From the NCBI RefSeq assembly GCF_000954115.1, contig NZ_CP010797.1, forward strand, positions 2,666,001 to 2,730,000: DNA of 64,000 nt, read 5' to 3'. The DNA is from Rhodococcus sp. B7740 (GTDB lineage Bacteria > Actinomycetota > Actinomycetes > Mycobacteriales > Mycobacteriaceae). Position numbers and translations under genes: made by a program. Shown here in pieces: positions 1-8,275 of this stretch (the stretch's first letter is position 1; the number at the start of each line of letters is the position of its first letter). Under the pieces are notes generated by a model. That model saw nothing but the letters and a program-made list of their open reading frames with translations. It ran no database searches and had not been told where the DNA came from.

Positions 1-877
1 CCGTCAGATTCTCGACGATCTGCTCAGGAGTTCCCACTGCGGTCATCCCGCGGTACGCGTCGAGGGCACTGTGGGCCTTCTCTGCACCCACGTACTCGGT
101 CAGGCGACTTTCGAGGGCGCGCAGTCGGTCTTCCACCTCGGCCTCGGTTGCACCGATGGCGACGTTGTAGTTCGCCGAGCGGACGATGGCATCGAAATCG
201 GTACCCACGGTTGCACAATGTTCACGCAACAGAGCGGACTTGGTGGCGAAACCGGTGGGGGTTCCGTCGAAGTTGGTGTAGTTGGCGTACTTCGCGGCGA
301 TCTTCAGGGTGACCTTCTCGCCGCCACCCGCGATCCACAGCGGGATGCCGCCCTCCTGCAACGGCAGGGGTCGCACCACGGCACCGTCGATCTCGTAGTA
401 CTTTCCGTCGAGGAACACCTCGCCGGCCGTCCATGCCTGCTTGAAGATCTGCACGCCCTCGTCGAGCCTGCCCAATCGTTCTCCGGCAGAGGGAAATCCG
501 TAGCCGTAGGCTCGGAACTCGTGCTCGTGCCAGCCGCCGCCGATGCCCATCTCGACGCGGCCGCCCGACACGATGTCCACGGTGGCAGCAACTTTGGCCA
601 GGTAGGCCGGGTTGCGGTACGCCATCGCCGTGCACATCTGCCCGAGCCTGATCCGCGAGGTGGACGCGGCCAACGCGGACATCAGCGACCAGGCCTCGTG
701 CGTGGCCTCGTCGGTCGCGGTGGGAACGGTATGGAAGTGGTCGTAGACCCACAGAGATTCCCACGGACCGGCCTCGGCGGCGAGCGCGTGGTCGCGCATC
801 GCACTCCACTGCCGGGCAGGGTCGATACCGACGAGATCGAGACGCCACCCCTGTGGCACGAACAATCCGAATCGCAT
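1..877 (-). CDS. LLM-class F420-dependent oxidoreductase (3' end outside window)
   Basis: The minus-strand frame opens with ATG at 877 and stays open to the window edge (292 codons seen), so the C-terminus is missing. The protein begins MRFGLFVPQGWRLDLVG and carries motifs of flavin/F420 luciferase-like monooxygenases: the early WVYDHF strand, ...STSRIRLGQMCTAMAYRNPAYLAKVAATVD and GGRVEMGIGGGWHEHEFRAYG. Members of this TIM-barrel family move hydride with coenzyme F420, which mycolic-acid actinobacteria make; the substrate cannot be told. It is divergent from the dapC-like gene, with about 60 bp between the starts. An opposite-strand ORF over the same bases is a codon-bias shadow. Confidence 0.88.
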   Translation of the reverse strand, partial: MRFGLFVPQGWRLDLVGIDPARQWSAMRDHALAAEAGPWESLWVYDHFHTVPTATDEATHEAWSLMSALAASTSRIRLGQMCTAMAYRNPAYLAKVAATVDIVSGGRVEMGIGGGWHEHEFRAYGYGFPSAGERLGRLDEGVQIFKQAWTAGEVFLDGKYYEIDGAVVRPLPLQEGGIPLWIAGGGEKVTLKIAAKYANYTNFDGTPTGFATKSALLREHCATVGTDFDAIVRSANYNVAIGATEAEVEDRLRALESRLTEYVGAEKAHSALDAYRGMTAVGTPEQIVENLT

Positions 878-939
878 GACAGGCACAGTACAGACGCAGG
901 GCGAACGACCGGCTGCCGTCTGTGAACTACGCTGCAGGA

Positions 940-2112
940 ATGTCCGAGTCGTTCCCCTCGCGCACAGTGGCACGGTTGCGCCCGTTCGCATCGACGATCT
1001 TCGCCGAGATGACCGCGCTCGCCGTCCGGAAGAATGCCGTCAACCTCGGGCAGGGCTTCCCGGACACCGACGGCCCACCCGCCATGCTCGAAGCCGCGCG
1101 CCAGGCCATCGCCAGTGGCCTCAACCAGTACTCCCCCGGCCCTGGCATGCCGGTGCTGCGCGCTGCCATCGCCGAGGACCGGTCGGCGCGATTCGGTCTG
1201 CGCCACGACCCCGATTCGCAGATACTCGTCACCGTCGGTGCCACCGAGGCGATCTCGGCGTCCCTCCTCGGTCTGATCGAGCCGGGCGACGACGTCCTGC
1301 TGATCGAGCCGTTCTACGACTCCTATGCCGCCGCCATCGCTCTCGCCGGTGCCACCCGGACCGCCGTGTCGCTGGTCGCCGACGGCAACGGGTGGACCGT
1401 CGACACCGACGCCCTCCAACGCGCCATCGGGCCTCGCACGCGCATGCTGATCGTCAATTCCCCGCACAATCCCACCGGCACGGTCTTCGACCGCGACACC
1501 ATGATCCGCATCGCCGAGATCGCGGTGGCACACGATCTGCTGGTCCTCACCGACGAGGTCTACGAGCATCTCGTCTTCGACGGCCGCGTACACACGCCGA
1601 TCGCGACACTGCCCGGGATGTTCGAGCGAACCGTCACCGTCTCGAGCGCCGCCAAGACCTTCAACGCCACCGGGTGGAAGACGGGGTGGGCGTTGGGGCC
1701 TGCCGAACTGATCGACGCCGTCCGCGCCGCCAAACAGTTCATGAGTTTCGTCGGCGGTACTCCCTTCCAACCGGCCGTGGCCTACGCGCTCGAGCACGAA
1801 CAGGCCTGGATAGCCACGATGCGCGACGGCCTGCAACGCAAGCGGGACACGCTCTCGGCCGCGCTCGCCGCCGCAGGAGCAGATGTAAAGTACAGCGCGG
1901 GAACGTATTTCGTCTGTGCCGACATCGCGGCGATCGGGCGCGGTGACGCCTACGAATTCTGCCGTGCCCTCCCGGACCTGGTCGGCGTGGCGGCGGTTCC
2001 GGTGACCGCGTTCGTCGACGAGCCGGGCCCGTGGAAATCATTGGTGCGCTTCGCTTTCTGCAAGCAGGACGAGGTTCTCGCCGACGCAGCCGAGAGGCTA
2101 CGAAAATTGTGA
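940..2112 (+). CDS. dapC: N-succinyldiaminopimelate aminotransferase, DapC-type class I/II aminotransferase
   Basis: PLP-dependent fold-type I aminotransferase of 390 residues. Visible hallmarks are NLGQGFPDTDGPP near the N-terminus, the INSPHNPTG-like loop (here VNSPHNPTGTVF), the DEVYEHLVFD strand with the PLP-binding Asp/Tyr, and SSAAKTFNATGWK holding the Schiff-base Lys. Sequence resemblance to mycobacterial DapC (lysine/diaminopimelate pathway) is close from the RLRPFASTIFAEM segment onward; kynurenine or methionine aminotransferases of the same subfamily are alternatives. I use ATG 940; an in-frame GTG at 922 would add six residues. It overlaps the next gene by four bases (GTGA), so the AraC regulator is probably co-translated. 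Confidence 0.85.
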   Translation: MSESFPSRTVARLRPFASTIFAEMTALAVRKNAVNLGQGFPDTDGPPAMLEAARQAIASGLNQYSPGPGMPVLRAAIAEDRSARFGLRHDPDSQILVTVGATEAISASLLGLIEPGDDVLLIEPFYDSYAAAIALAGATRTAVSLVADGNGWTVDTDALQRAIGPRTRMLIVNSPHNPTGTVFDRDTMIRIAEIAVAHDLLVLTDEVYEHLVFDGRVHTPIATLPGMFERTVTVSSAAKTFNATGWKTGWALGPAELIDAVRAAKQFMSFVGGTPFQPAVAYALEHEQAWIATMRDGLQRKRDTLSAALAAAGADVKYSAGTYFVCADIAAIGRGDAYEFCRALPDLVGVAAVPVTAFVDEPGPWKSLVRFAFCKQDEVLADAAERLRKL

Positions 2113-3134
2113 CTGCGCAACCGACGATCCCGGCGTACTTCGTCAGGCAGGCCGTCGACCTCGCGACGAAGAGCGGGGTGGACCTGACCTACCCGCTGTC
2201 GATGGCCGGCATCGGTTCCACCATCCTCGACAATCCTGCGGAGCGCCTGACCACCCGGCAGGTCACCGCGTTCACCCAGGCGGTCTGGGCGATGACCGGC
2301 GACGAACTGTTCGGCCTCGCCGCAGTTCCGGTGCGACGCGGCAGCTTTCGCGTGGTGTGCCAGACGCTGATACACACCGAAAACCTGTGGGCTGCGCTGG
2401 TTCGGATGTCCGAGACCATGCGGGTGCTGATTCCGGTGCGCCCCATGACGATGGACCGAACCGAGGAATCCACGGTGTTGACCGTGCACGTCACCCCCAC
2501 CACCCACCTGAGCCCGGAGGGAAACGAACTCGCCGAGCGACTGCTGACCGACTTCCTGTTGATTCTGCTGCACCGATTCGCGGCGTGGCTCATCGGCAAC
2601 CGGGTCAAACTTCTGTCGGTCCAACTGCCCTACCCGCTGCCGGGACCCGAAGCGGGAAAGATGTACGACGCCATCTTCGGCACTCATGTGGAGTTCGGAA
2701 CCGATCTGGCCACACTGGAATTCGACAGCGCAGTGATGCGGGCACCGATCGTGCAGACCGAGGCGACGCTGGCGGACTATCTCGCGGAGTCGCCCAATCT
2801 ACTGTTCTCGTCTCGAGATTACGACAGCACGGCGTCGAGCCAGGTCCGCCGCGCCCTGGAAACCGGTTTCAAAGGTGGAGCACCGGGAACCGACGAGATC
2901 GCGGCGATGCTCAACATCAGCCCACCGCACCTGCGACGCATTCTTCGGCAGGAGGGCACCTCCATCAACCAACTGCGCGAAGAAGTACTGCGCGATGCGG
3001 CGATCTCCGGGCTCAGTCGCGGCGACAGCGTCGACGACATCTCGACCCGCCTGGGGTTCTCCGAGCCCAGTGCCTTCCGCCGGGCCTTCAAGCGATGGAC
3101 CGGCCAGACTCCCGGTGCTTACCGGCTCAACTGA
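2109..3134 (+). CDS. AraC-family transcriptional regulator
   Basis: A 341-residue protein starting at GTG 2109, which overlaps the dapC stop as GTGA. The first two thirds (about 10-200) look like the arabinose-binding-domain-like sensor seen in the OruR/ArgR-type AraC group. The C-terminal ~90 residues contain the double helix-turn-helix: EIAAMLNISPPHLRRILRQEG followed by ISTRLGFSEPSAFRRAFKRW and the closing TGQTPGAYR motif. It is co-transcribed with an aminotransferase, so regulation of that gene or of an amino-acid-related substrate is a reasonable guess, but the effector is unknown. Confidence 0.9.
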   Translation: MTAQPTIPAYFVRQAVDLATKSGVDLTYPLSMAGIGSTILDNPAERLTTRQVTAFTQAVWAMTGDELFGLAAVPVRRGSFRVVCQTLIHTENLWAALVRMSETMRVLIPVRPMTMDRTEESTVLTVHVTPTTHLSPEGNELAERLLTDFLLILLHRFAAWLIGNRVKLLSVQLPYPLPGPEAGKMYDAIFGTHVEFGTDLATLEFDSAVMRAPIVQTEATLADYLAESPNLLFSSRDYDSTASSQVRRALETGFKGGAPGTDEIAAMLNISPPHLRRILRQEGTSINQLREEVLRDAAISGLSRGDSVDDISTRLGFSEPSAFRRAFKRWTGQTPGAYRLN

Positions 3135-3552
3135 CGCAGAACTCGTTGCCCTCCGGATCGGTCATGGTGATCCAGACACTGGGGCCTTGGTGTCCTCGAT
3201 GCAGTACCGATGCACCCCGGGCCTGCAGTTGCGTGACCACCGTCTCGCGCTCGTCGCCGACGCGGATGTCGAGGTGCAACCGATTCTTCACCGTTTTCGG
3301 TTCGGGCACCGATTGGAACAACACCCGCGGACTGCCGGGCGACTCGGGATCCGAGATGCCGGCGCCCGCCCGCCACACCAGAACGCCCTCGAAGACGGTC
3401 GTGTCCTCTTCGCGGGCGTGACCCGCGGCGACCATCTCACGGATGAAAGTCTCGTTGCTGGGTTCGACCTGCCAGCCCAGTGTCTGCGCCCACCACTTCG
3501 CCAGCGCATGGGGGTTCGAGCTGTCGACCACAACCTGAAGTCCGTATCCCAT
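3127..3552 (-). CDS. VOC (glyoxalase/bleomycin-resistance fold) family protein
   Basis: A 141-residue protein starting at ATG 3552 (MGYGLQVVVDSSNPHALAKWW), which matches the usual start of this compact VOC subfamily; an upstream open stretch to 3696 is non-homologous. It shows the beta-alpha-beta-beta-beta architecture with LHLDIRV in the second module and a closing MTDPEGNEFCVS typical of the family. These proteins bind a metal or a small hydrophobic ligand; the function here is unknown. Its last 8 bp overlap the end of the convergent AraC gene. Confidence 0.82.
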   Translation of the reverse strand: MGYGLQVVVDSSNPHALAKWWAQTLGWQVEPSNETFIREMVAAGHAREEDTTVFEGVLVWRAGAGISDPESPGSPRVLFQSVPEPKTVKNRLHLDIRVGDERETVVTQLQARGASVLHRGHQGPSVWITMTDPEGNEFCVS

Positions 3553-3610
3553 GCGGGCACGATACCGCCACTCACTGGTAATGGGAACACCTGTTCGATA
3601 CAGTCGATCC

Positions 3611-4231
3611 ATGTCGCTCGCGATGCAAGGCTCCCTGTTCGGTGACGACGACGGTGGCGTCGGATCGCTGCAGTCCGTCACCCGCCGCGAACTCACGCTC
3701 GGGGCGTGGGTGGACGTTCGACCGGGCTGGTTGGCCGGTTCCCACCTGTTCGATTCGCTGGTGGACGCCGTCGATTGGCGAGCCGAACGTAGGCAGATGT
3801 ACGACCGCGTGGTCGACGTGCCGCGCCTGGTTCGGTTCTACGCCGAGCGCGAACGGTGGCCCGACGCAGCCCTGTACGACGCACGCGATGCGCTCGACGA
3901 TCACTACCGCACCGAACTCGGTGAATCGTTCGCCACCGCCGGACTGTGCTACTACCGCGACGGATCCGACAGCGTCGCCTGGCACGGCGACAACATCGGT
4001 CGCAGCGCCACCGAGGACACCATGGTCGCGATCGTATCGCTGGGTGCCACACGGCAACTCATGCTTCGACCGCGTGGCGGCGGAACGTCGCTGAAGTTCA
4101 CGCTGGCCCACGGGGACCTGGTGGTGATGGGCGGCTCGTGCCAACGCACCTGGGAGCATGCGATTCCCAAGTCGACCCGCGCGATCGGCCCACGCATCAG
4201 CGTGCAGTTCCGACCGCGCGGGGTTCGCTGA
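3611..4231 (+). CDS. alkB: AlkB-like 2-oxoglutarate/Fe(II) DNA/RNA dealkylase
   Basis: A 206-residue Fe(II)/2-oxoglutarate dioxygenase. The iron ligands are visible as the HxD pair H125 and D127 in WHGDNIG and the distal H183 in WEHAIPK; the 2OG-binding arginines lie in RAIGPRISVQFR near the C-terminus. The length and the ALYDARDALDDHY lid segment fit the AlkB repair family that removes methyl groups from 1-meA/3-meC. I chose ATG 3611 (MSLAMQGSLFG); ATG 3623 is an alternative. It stands alone, flanked by a convergent gene, and no adaptive-response Ada gene is nearby. Confidence 0.87.
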   Translation: MSLAMQGSLFGDDDGGVGSLQSVTRRELTLGAWVDVRPGWLAGSHLFDSLVDAVDWRAERRQMYDRVVDVPRLVRFYAERERWPDAALYDARDALDDHYRTELGESFATAGLCYYRDGSDSVAWHGDNIGRSATEDTMVAIVSLGATRQLMLRPRGGGTSLKFTLAHGDLVVMGGSCQRTWEHAIPKSTRAIGPRISVQFRPRGVR

Positions 4232-4244
4232 CGGGCCGGGTTCG

Positions 4245-5336
4245 TCAACGAGCGGTGATCGAGTTCCGTCGCTCCACCACCGCTGCGCCCAACGTGTCCA
4301 ATTGCGTTGCCGTCGTGTCCCAATCGAGGCAGGCGTCGGTGATCGACTGCCCGTACACCAGCTCGTCCCGGTGGCCGAGTTCGAGATCCTGACGGCCCGC
4401 GACCAGGAAGCTCTCCAGCATCAGTCCGACGGTGCCGTGTTCGCCTGCCGCCACCCGAGCGGCCACGTCGGTGACCACGTCGACCTGCTTGTTGTGGTCC
4501 TTACGACTGTTGCCGTGGCTGGCGTCGATGACCACCCGCTCCGGCAGACCCGACTTACGCAGTCGCGCAACGGTATCGGCGACCGATTCGGCGTCGTAGT
4601 TCGGCCCGTCGACACCGCCGCGCAGGATCACGTGGCAGTCGGGGTTCCCGACGGTGCGGATGAGAGCCGCCTGACCGTCGAGATCGGTGCCGGGGAAGAC
4701 GTGGCTCGCGGCGGCAGCGCGGGTGCCGTCGACCGCAACCTGGATGTCCCCCTCGGTGGAGTTCTTGATCCCCACCGGCATCGACAACGCGCTGCACAGC
4801 TGCCGGTGCACCTGGCTGGCCGCCGTTCGCGCACCGATTGCGCCGTAGCTGACCAGGTCTGCGATGTACTGCGGGGTGATCGGGTCGAGGAACTCGCACC
4901 CGACCGGCAGACCGAGCGCGGAAATGTCGAGCAGCAGTTGGCGTCCCACTCGCAGACCGGCGTTGATGTCGAAGCTGCCGTCGAGGTGCGGATCGTTGAT
5001 CAAACCCTTCCAGCCCAGCGTCGTTCGCGGCTTCTCGAAGTAGACGCGCATGACGATGTGCAGGCGATCGCCCAGTTCGGATGCCTTGGCGGCGAGGCGT
5101 CGGGCATAGTCGAGAGCAGCGGCGGTGTCGTGCACCGAGCACGGGCCGACGACGACGATCAGCCGATCGTCGCGGCCGTCCAGCACGTCGACCACGCCGG
5201 CGCGGCCGGTACGGACCGTGGCCGAGATCGCGTCGTCGACGGCATGCTCGCGGCGCAGCACCGACGGAGCGATCAACGGACTGATGCTGATGGTCCGCTG
5301 ATCGTCGAGAGGTGGGGTGTCGAGAGAGAGTGTCAT
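4245..5336 (-). CDS. aroG: Class I 3-deoxy-7-phosphoheptulonate (DAHP) synthase
   Basis: First enzyme of the shikimate pathway: condenses phosphoenolpyruvate and erythrose 4-phosphate. The 363-residue product has the class I AroF/G/H signatures DDRLIVVVGPCSVHD, MRVYFEKPRTTLGWKGLINDP, KNSTEGDIQVAVD, the HVILRGG strand and DASHGNSRKDH. The feedback type (Tyr, Phe or Trp) cannot be read from the sequence, so the symbol is generic. I start at ATG 5336 (MTLSLDTPPLDDQ), where family homology begins; the open frame continues upstream through the regulatory leader but without homology. The 150-nt leader encodes a peptide with Tyr-Phe-Trp-Phe codons and mutually exclusive stems (see 5360-5490), so expression is probably set by aromatic aminoacyl-tRNA supply. 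Confidence 0.93.
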   Translation of the reverse strand: MTLSLDTPPLDDQRTISISPLIAPSVLRREHAVDDAISATVRTGRAGVVDVLDGRDDRLIVVVGPCSVHDTAAALDYARRLAAKASELGDRLHIVMRVYFEKPRTTLGWKGLINDPHLDGSFDINAGLRVGRQLLLDISALGLPVGCEFLDPITPQYIADLVSYGAIGARTAASQVHRQLCSALSMPVGIKNSTEGDIQVAVDGTRAAAASHVFPGTDLDGQAALIRTVGNPDCHVILRGGVDGPNYDAESVADTVARLRKSGLPERVVIDASHGNSRKDHNKQVDVVTDVAARVAAGEHGTVGLMLESFLVAGRQDLELGHRDELVYGQSITDACLDWDTTATQLDTLGAAVVERRNSITAR

Positions 5337-5359
5337 GAGAGGGCGTTCCTGTTCCCAGG

Positions 5360-5452
5360 CCGGCTCCTCATGCTCCACACGCACTTCGAGCCGGTCTGTA
5401 TCCGGCTCGTGGGGTGGAAGTTCAGCGCATGGCGTCGCTGGCTGACCCACCC
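5360..5452 (-). promoter_or_regulatory. Putative attenuator of the DAHP synthase gene (competing stems)
   Basis: Read on the minus strand, four segments can pair in alternate ways. Segment 1 GGGTGG (5447-5452, inside the leader-peptide codons) can pair with CCACCC in segment 2 (about 5411-5417). The 3' part of segment 2, GAGCCGG (5402-5408), pairs perfectly with segment 3 CCGGCTC (5388-5394) across a 7-nt loop. Segment 3 pairs equally with segment 4 GAGCCGG (5360-5366), which ends 24 nt before the ATG. A ribosome stalled on the YFWF codons would favour 2:3; one that reaches the leader stop would cover segment 2 and let 3:4 form. No U-run follows 3:4, so control could be translational or Rho-dependent rather than intrinsic termination. 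Confidence 0.6.
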
Positions 5453-5490
5453 GGGGCCGGCCTGCTAAACCAGAAATACGTGCGCTGCAT
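5422..5490 (-). CDS. Leader peptide with Tyr-Phe-Trp-Phe codons, upstream of DAHP synthase
   Basis: A 22-residue ORF (ATG 5490 to TGA 5422) located 85 bp before the DAHP synthase start on the same strand. It begins MQRTYFWF, giving four consecutive aromatic codons at positions 5-8, then a Ser/Arg/Pro/Gly-rich tail. A run of codons for exactly the three end products of the pathway is the signature of classical attenuation leaders such as trpL and pheL. It has no obvious Shine-Dalgarno sequence, so a leaderless or near-leaderless transcript is possible. The function is inferred from position and codon content. Confidence 0.65.
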   Translation of the reverse strand: MQRTYFWFSRPAPGGSASDAMR

Positions 5491-5599
5491 GAGAGCACCG
5501 TAGCAGACGCTTCGTCGATGCATCTATGCTCGTCCCTGCAGTCGGTTCGCCAGGTGGTCATGAGGAGCCCCGAAGTTCACCACGGCGCCGAAGCGATGC

Positions 5600-5772
5600 G
5601 TGCGGTACGGCGCGTCGTGAGAGGGAACCCGGTGAGAGTCCGGGACTGTCCCGCAGCGGTATGCAGGAACGACCGCCGTCAACAGCACTGAAGAGGCCTC
5701 TTCGGGAAGCGACGGCCAGTAGGAGTGGACTGTTCGTCCACGTGCCCGCGAGTCCGAATACCTGCCGTCTGT
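5600..5772 (+). ncRNA. Cobalamin (B12) riboswitch upstream of metE
   Basis: The region has the conserved cobalamin-riboswitch core: GGGAACCCGGTGAGAGTCCGGGACTGTCCCGCAGCGGTA (5632-5661 region, listed here only by its paired GGAACCCGG/CCGGG and CCCGC elements), a GCCAGTAGGAG-like L4 box at about 5714, and the B12 box AGTCCGAATACCTGCCG ending near 5767. It lies about 140 nt before metE on the same strand. The known logic is that adenosylcobalamin binding represses the B12-independent methionine synthase when B12 is available. Ends are approximate. The sequence from 5773 to 5913 is the expression platform; no strong U-tract terminator is seen, so translational control is likely. Confidence 0.9.
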
Positions 5773-5913
5773 GCTGTGCACGCCGTGCGCAGCGGTTCAC
5801 CGCCTCGTGGAATGGGCGCGTAACCCTGGTACGGCTGCTCGTGGGGCTCTCCGGGATGCGCGCGCCCGAGAAGGCGGTGCGCCATCGATGCAGCAGTCAC
5901 TTGGAGAACTACC

Positions 5914-8169
5914 GTGAGTATCGAATTCACCGCCACCGTGCTCGGTTCCGCCCGTATCGGACCGAACCGAGAACTGAAGAAAGCCGTCGAATCCTACTGG
6001 GCCGGAACGCTCGACGCAGCCGCACTCGAATCCGTCGCGCGAACATTGCGCGAGAACACCTGGCGAGAACTCGTCGCTGCCGGACTCGATTCCGTTCCGG
6101 TGAACACCTTTTCGTACTACGACCACGTGCTCGACACCGCGGTCATGCTCGGCGCACTACCCGAGCGGGTTCGGAGCATCGACAGCGAGCTGGACCGCTG
6201 TTTCGCCGCCGCCCGAGGCAACGAGACCGTCGCACCACTGGAGATGACCAAGTGGTTCGACACCAACTACCACTACCTCGTGCCCGAAATCTCCCCGGCG
6301 ACAACCTTTTCACTGCATCCCGAGAAGGTGCTCGCCGAGCTCGAAGAAGCTCGCGCGCTCGATGTCCCGGCTCGACCGGTCGTCCTGGGACCGGTGACGT
6401 TCCTGTTGCTGTCGAAAGCAGTCGGCAGCAGCGCCCCGCTACTGGACCGCCTCGACGAGATTCTGCCGCTGTACGCGGAGCTGCTGACACACCTCGCCGA
6501 TGCCGGGGCGAAGTGGGTCCAGCTCGACGAACCTGCGCTCGTGGCCGACCGCACGCAGCACGAGATCGACTGTGCGAAGAAGGCTTACGACTACCTGAGC
6601 GCAGTGTCGACAAGGCCTGCCATACTGCTGGCGTCGTACTTCGGTGACCTCGGTGCGGTACTGCCCGTGCTCGCGTCGACCGGTATCGAGGGATTGTCGA
6701 TCGATCTGACGGTGCCGGGCACCGTCGAGCACGTTGCCGTGATACCTGCGCTCGCGAGCAAGCACATAGTCGCGGGCGTCGTTGACGGGCGCAACATTTG
6801 GCGGACGGATCTCGACAAGGCGCTGGCAACGTTGGCGAGCCTGTTGGGTAGTGCCGGCACGCTCGCGGTGTCGAGTTCGTGTTCGCTGCTGCACGTTCCG
6901 TACACCCTCGACGGAGAGACCGACATCGTCGATCCGCTCCGATCCTGGCTGGCCTTCGGTACCGAGAAGGTTGCCGAGGTGGCCGTCCTCGCGAGGGCGC
7001 TGCGAGAGGGCACCGAATCGGTGTCGTCCGAGCTCGAGCAGGCCCGAGCCGCGCTCGAGACTCGTCGCACCGACCCTCGTCTGCACGACGCGGCCGTTCG
7101 GGCACGTCTCGACGCGGGAATCTCCGTCGACCGCACCCCGGCCGAGGAACGCTGCCGGGCTCAGGCTGCGCGACTGGACTTGCCGTCGTTGCCGACGACC
7201 ACCATCGGTTCGTATCCGCAGACCACGCAGATTCGACTCGCTCGGGCAGCCCTGCGCACCGGTGAGATCGACGACGCCGAATACGTATCCCGGATGCAAT
7301 CCGAGATCGCCGATGTCGTTGCACTGCAGGAGAAGATCGGCCTCGATGTGCTGGTCCACGGCGAGCCCGAGCGAAACGACATGGTGCAGTACTTCGCCGA
7401 GCAGCTCAGTGGCTTCGCGGCCACGTCGAACGGCTGGGTCCAGTCGTACGGATCTCGGTGCGTTCGGCCGCCGATTCTGTACGGCGACGTCTCGCGCCCG
7501 AAACCGATGACCGTGCACTGGTCCGAGTACGCGCAGTCGCTCACCGACAAGCCGGTCAAAGGCATGTTGACCGGCCCGGTGACGATTCTGGCGTGGTCGT
7601 TCGTCCGAGACGACCTACCGTTGGCCGAATCCGCAGCCCAGATCGCCCTGGCGATTCGCGACGAGACGATCGATCTGGAGGCAGCGGGTATTCGAATCGT
7701 CCAGGTGGACGAACCTGCCCTTCGTGAGCTCCTCCCCCTGCGCTCGAAAGACACAGCGGCGTACCTGGACTGGGCCGTGCGATCGTTCAAGATCTCGACA
7801 TCCGGCGTGTCCGACCACACGCAGATTCACACGCATCTGTGCTACTCGGAGTTCGGTGAGATTATCGACGCGATCGCCGACCTCGACGCCGACGTGACGT
7901 CGATCGAGGCGGCCCGCTCGCACATGGAAGTACTCGACGACCTGAACTCGATCGGATTCGACCTCGGTGTCGGCCCCGGCGTGTACGACATCCATTCACC
8001 GCGGGTGCCGAGCGTCGACGAGATCACCGAATCGCTGCGGGCGGCATTGAAAGCAGTTCCTGCCGAACGACTCTGGGTCAACCCCGACTGTGGACTCAAG
8101 ACCCGCGGCGTGGCGGAGGTCGAGCGGTCGCTGAGAAACATGGTGCAGGCGGCGGCCGCGCTGCGCTGA
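5914..8169 (+). CDS. metE: Cobalamin-independent methionine synthase
   Basis: 5-methyltetrahydropteroyltriglutamate-homocysteine methyltransferase, 751 residues, the last step of methionine synthesis. It starts at GTG 5914 ([29 protein letters not shown] is the N-terminal MetE motif, here summarised) after a GGAG ribosome site. The zinc/homocysteine ligands are in place: H641 and C643 in [10 protein letters not shown] and C726 in NPDCGLKTR, the same numbering as in E. coli MetE. Both TIM-barrel halves are complete, with [12 protein letters not shown] opening the catalytic half. Control by the upstream cobalamin riboswitch fits a genome that also keeps a B12-dependent MetH. A strong hairpin follows the stop. 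Confidence 0.97.
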   Translation: MSIEFTATVLGSARIGPNRELKKAVESYWAGTLDAAALESVARTLRENTWRELVAAGLDSVPVNTFSYYDHVLDTAVMLGALPERVRSIDSELDRCFAAARGNETVAPLEMTKWFDTNYHYLVPEISPATTFSLHPEKVLAELEEARALDVPARPVVLGPVTFLLLSKAVGSSAPLLDRLDEILPLYAELLTHLADAGAKWVQLDEPALVADRTQHEIDCAKKAYDYLSAVSTRPAILLASYFGDLGAVLPVLASTGIEGLSIDLTVPGTVEHVAVIPALASKHIVAGVVDGRNIWRTDLDKALATLASLLGSAGTLAVSSSCSLLHVPYTLDGETDIVDPLRSWLAFGTEKVAEVAVLARALREGTESVSSELEQARAALETRRTDPRLHDAAVRARLDAGISVDRTPAEERCRAQAARLDLPSLPTTTIGSYPQTTQIRLARAALRTGEIDDAEYVSRMQSEIADVVALQEKIGLDVLVHGEPERNDMVQYFAEQLSGFAATSNGWVQSYGSRCVRPPILYGDVSRPKPMTVHWSEYAQSLTDKPVKGMLTGPVTILAWSFVRDDLPLAESAAQIALAIRDETIDLEAAGIRIVQVDEPALRELLPLRSKDTAAYLDWAVRSFKISTSGVSDHTQIHTHLCYSEFGEIIDAIADLDADVTSIEAARSHMEVLDDLNSIGFDLGVGPGVYDIHSPRVPSVDEITESLRAALKAVPAERLWVNPDCGLKTRGVAEVERSLRNMVQAAAALR

Positions 8170-8172
8170 CCC

Positions 8173-8216
8173 AGGTGAGCGGAACTTCGACCCCTGCTAC
8201 GAAGTTCCGCTCACCT
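8173..8216 (+). terminator. Perfect 17-bp hairpin downstream of metE
   Basis: AGGTGAGCGGAACTTCG and its exact reverse complement flank a 10-nt loop, starting 4 nt after the metE stop. No long U-run follows, as is common for actinobacterial terminators. The arm core GGAACTTCG recurs in the hairpin at 9327-9366. Confidence 0.7.
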
Positions 8217-8228
8217 CGTTCGCCCCGT

Positions 8229-8247
8229 ACAGGCTAGGCTTACCTGC
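8229..8247 (+). promoter_or_regulatory. Putative IdeR/DtxR iron box
   Basis: ACAGGCTAGGCTTACCTGC matches 13 of 19 positions of the DtxR/IdeR consensus palindrome (TTAGGTTAGGCTAACCTAA). It sits about 30 bp before the start of an iron-siderophore binding lipoprotein gene, where iron-loaded IdeR would block transcription. Confidence 0.6.
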
Positions 8248-8275
8248 CTACGCCCGATCTGTGAAAGAGAACGAA

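Noticed and set aside
71-925. Plus-strand 284-codon ORF
   Set aside because: Antisense shadow of the F420-type oxidoreductase, whose minus-strand frame has clear family motifs.
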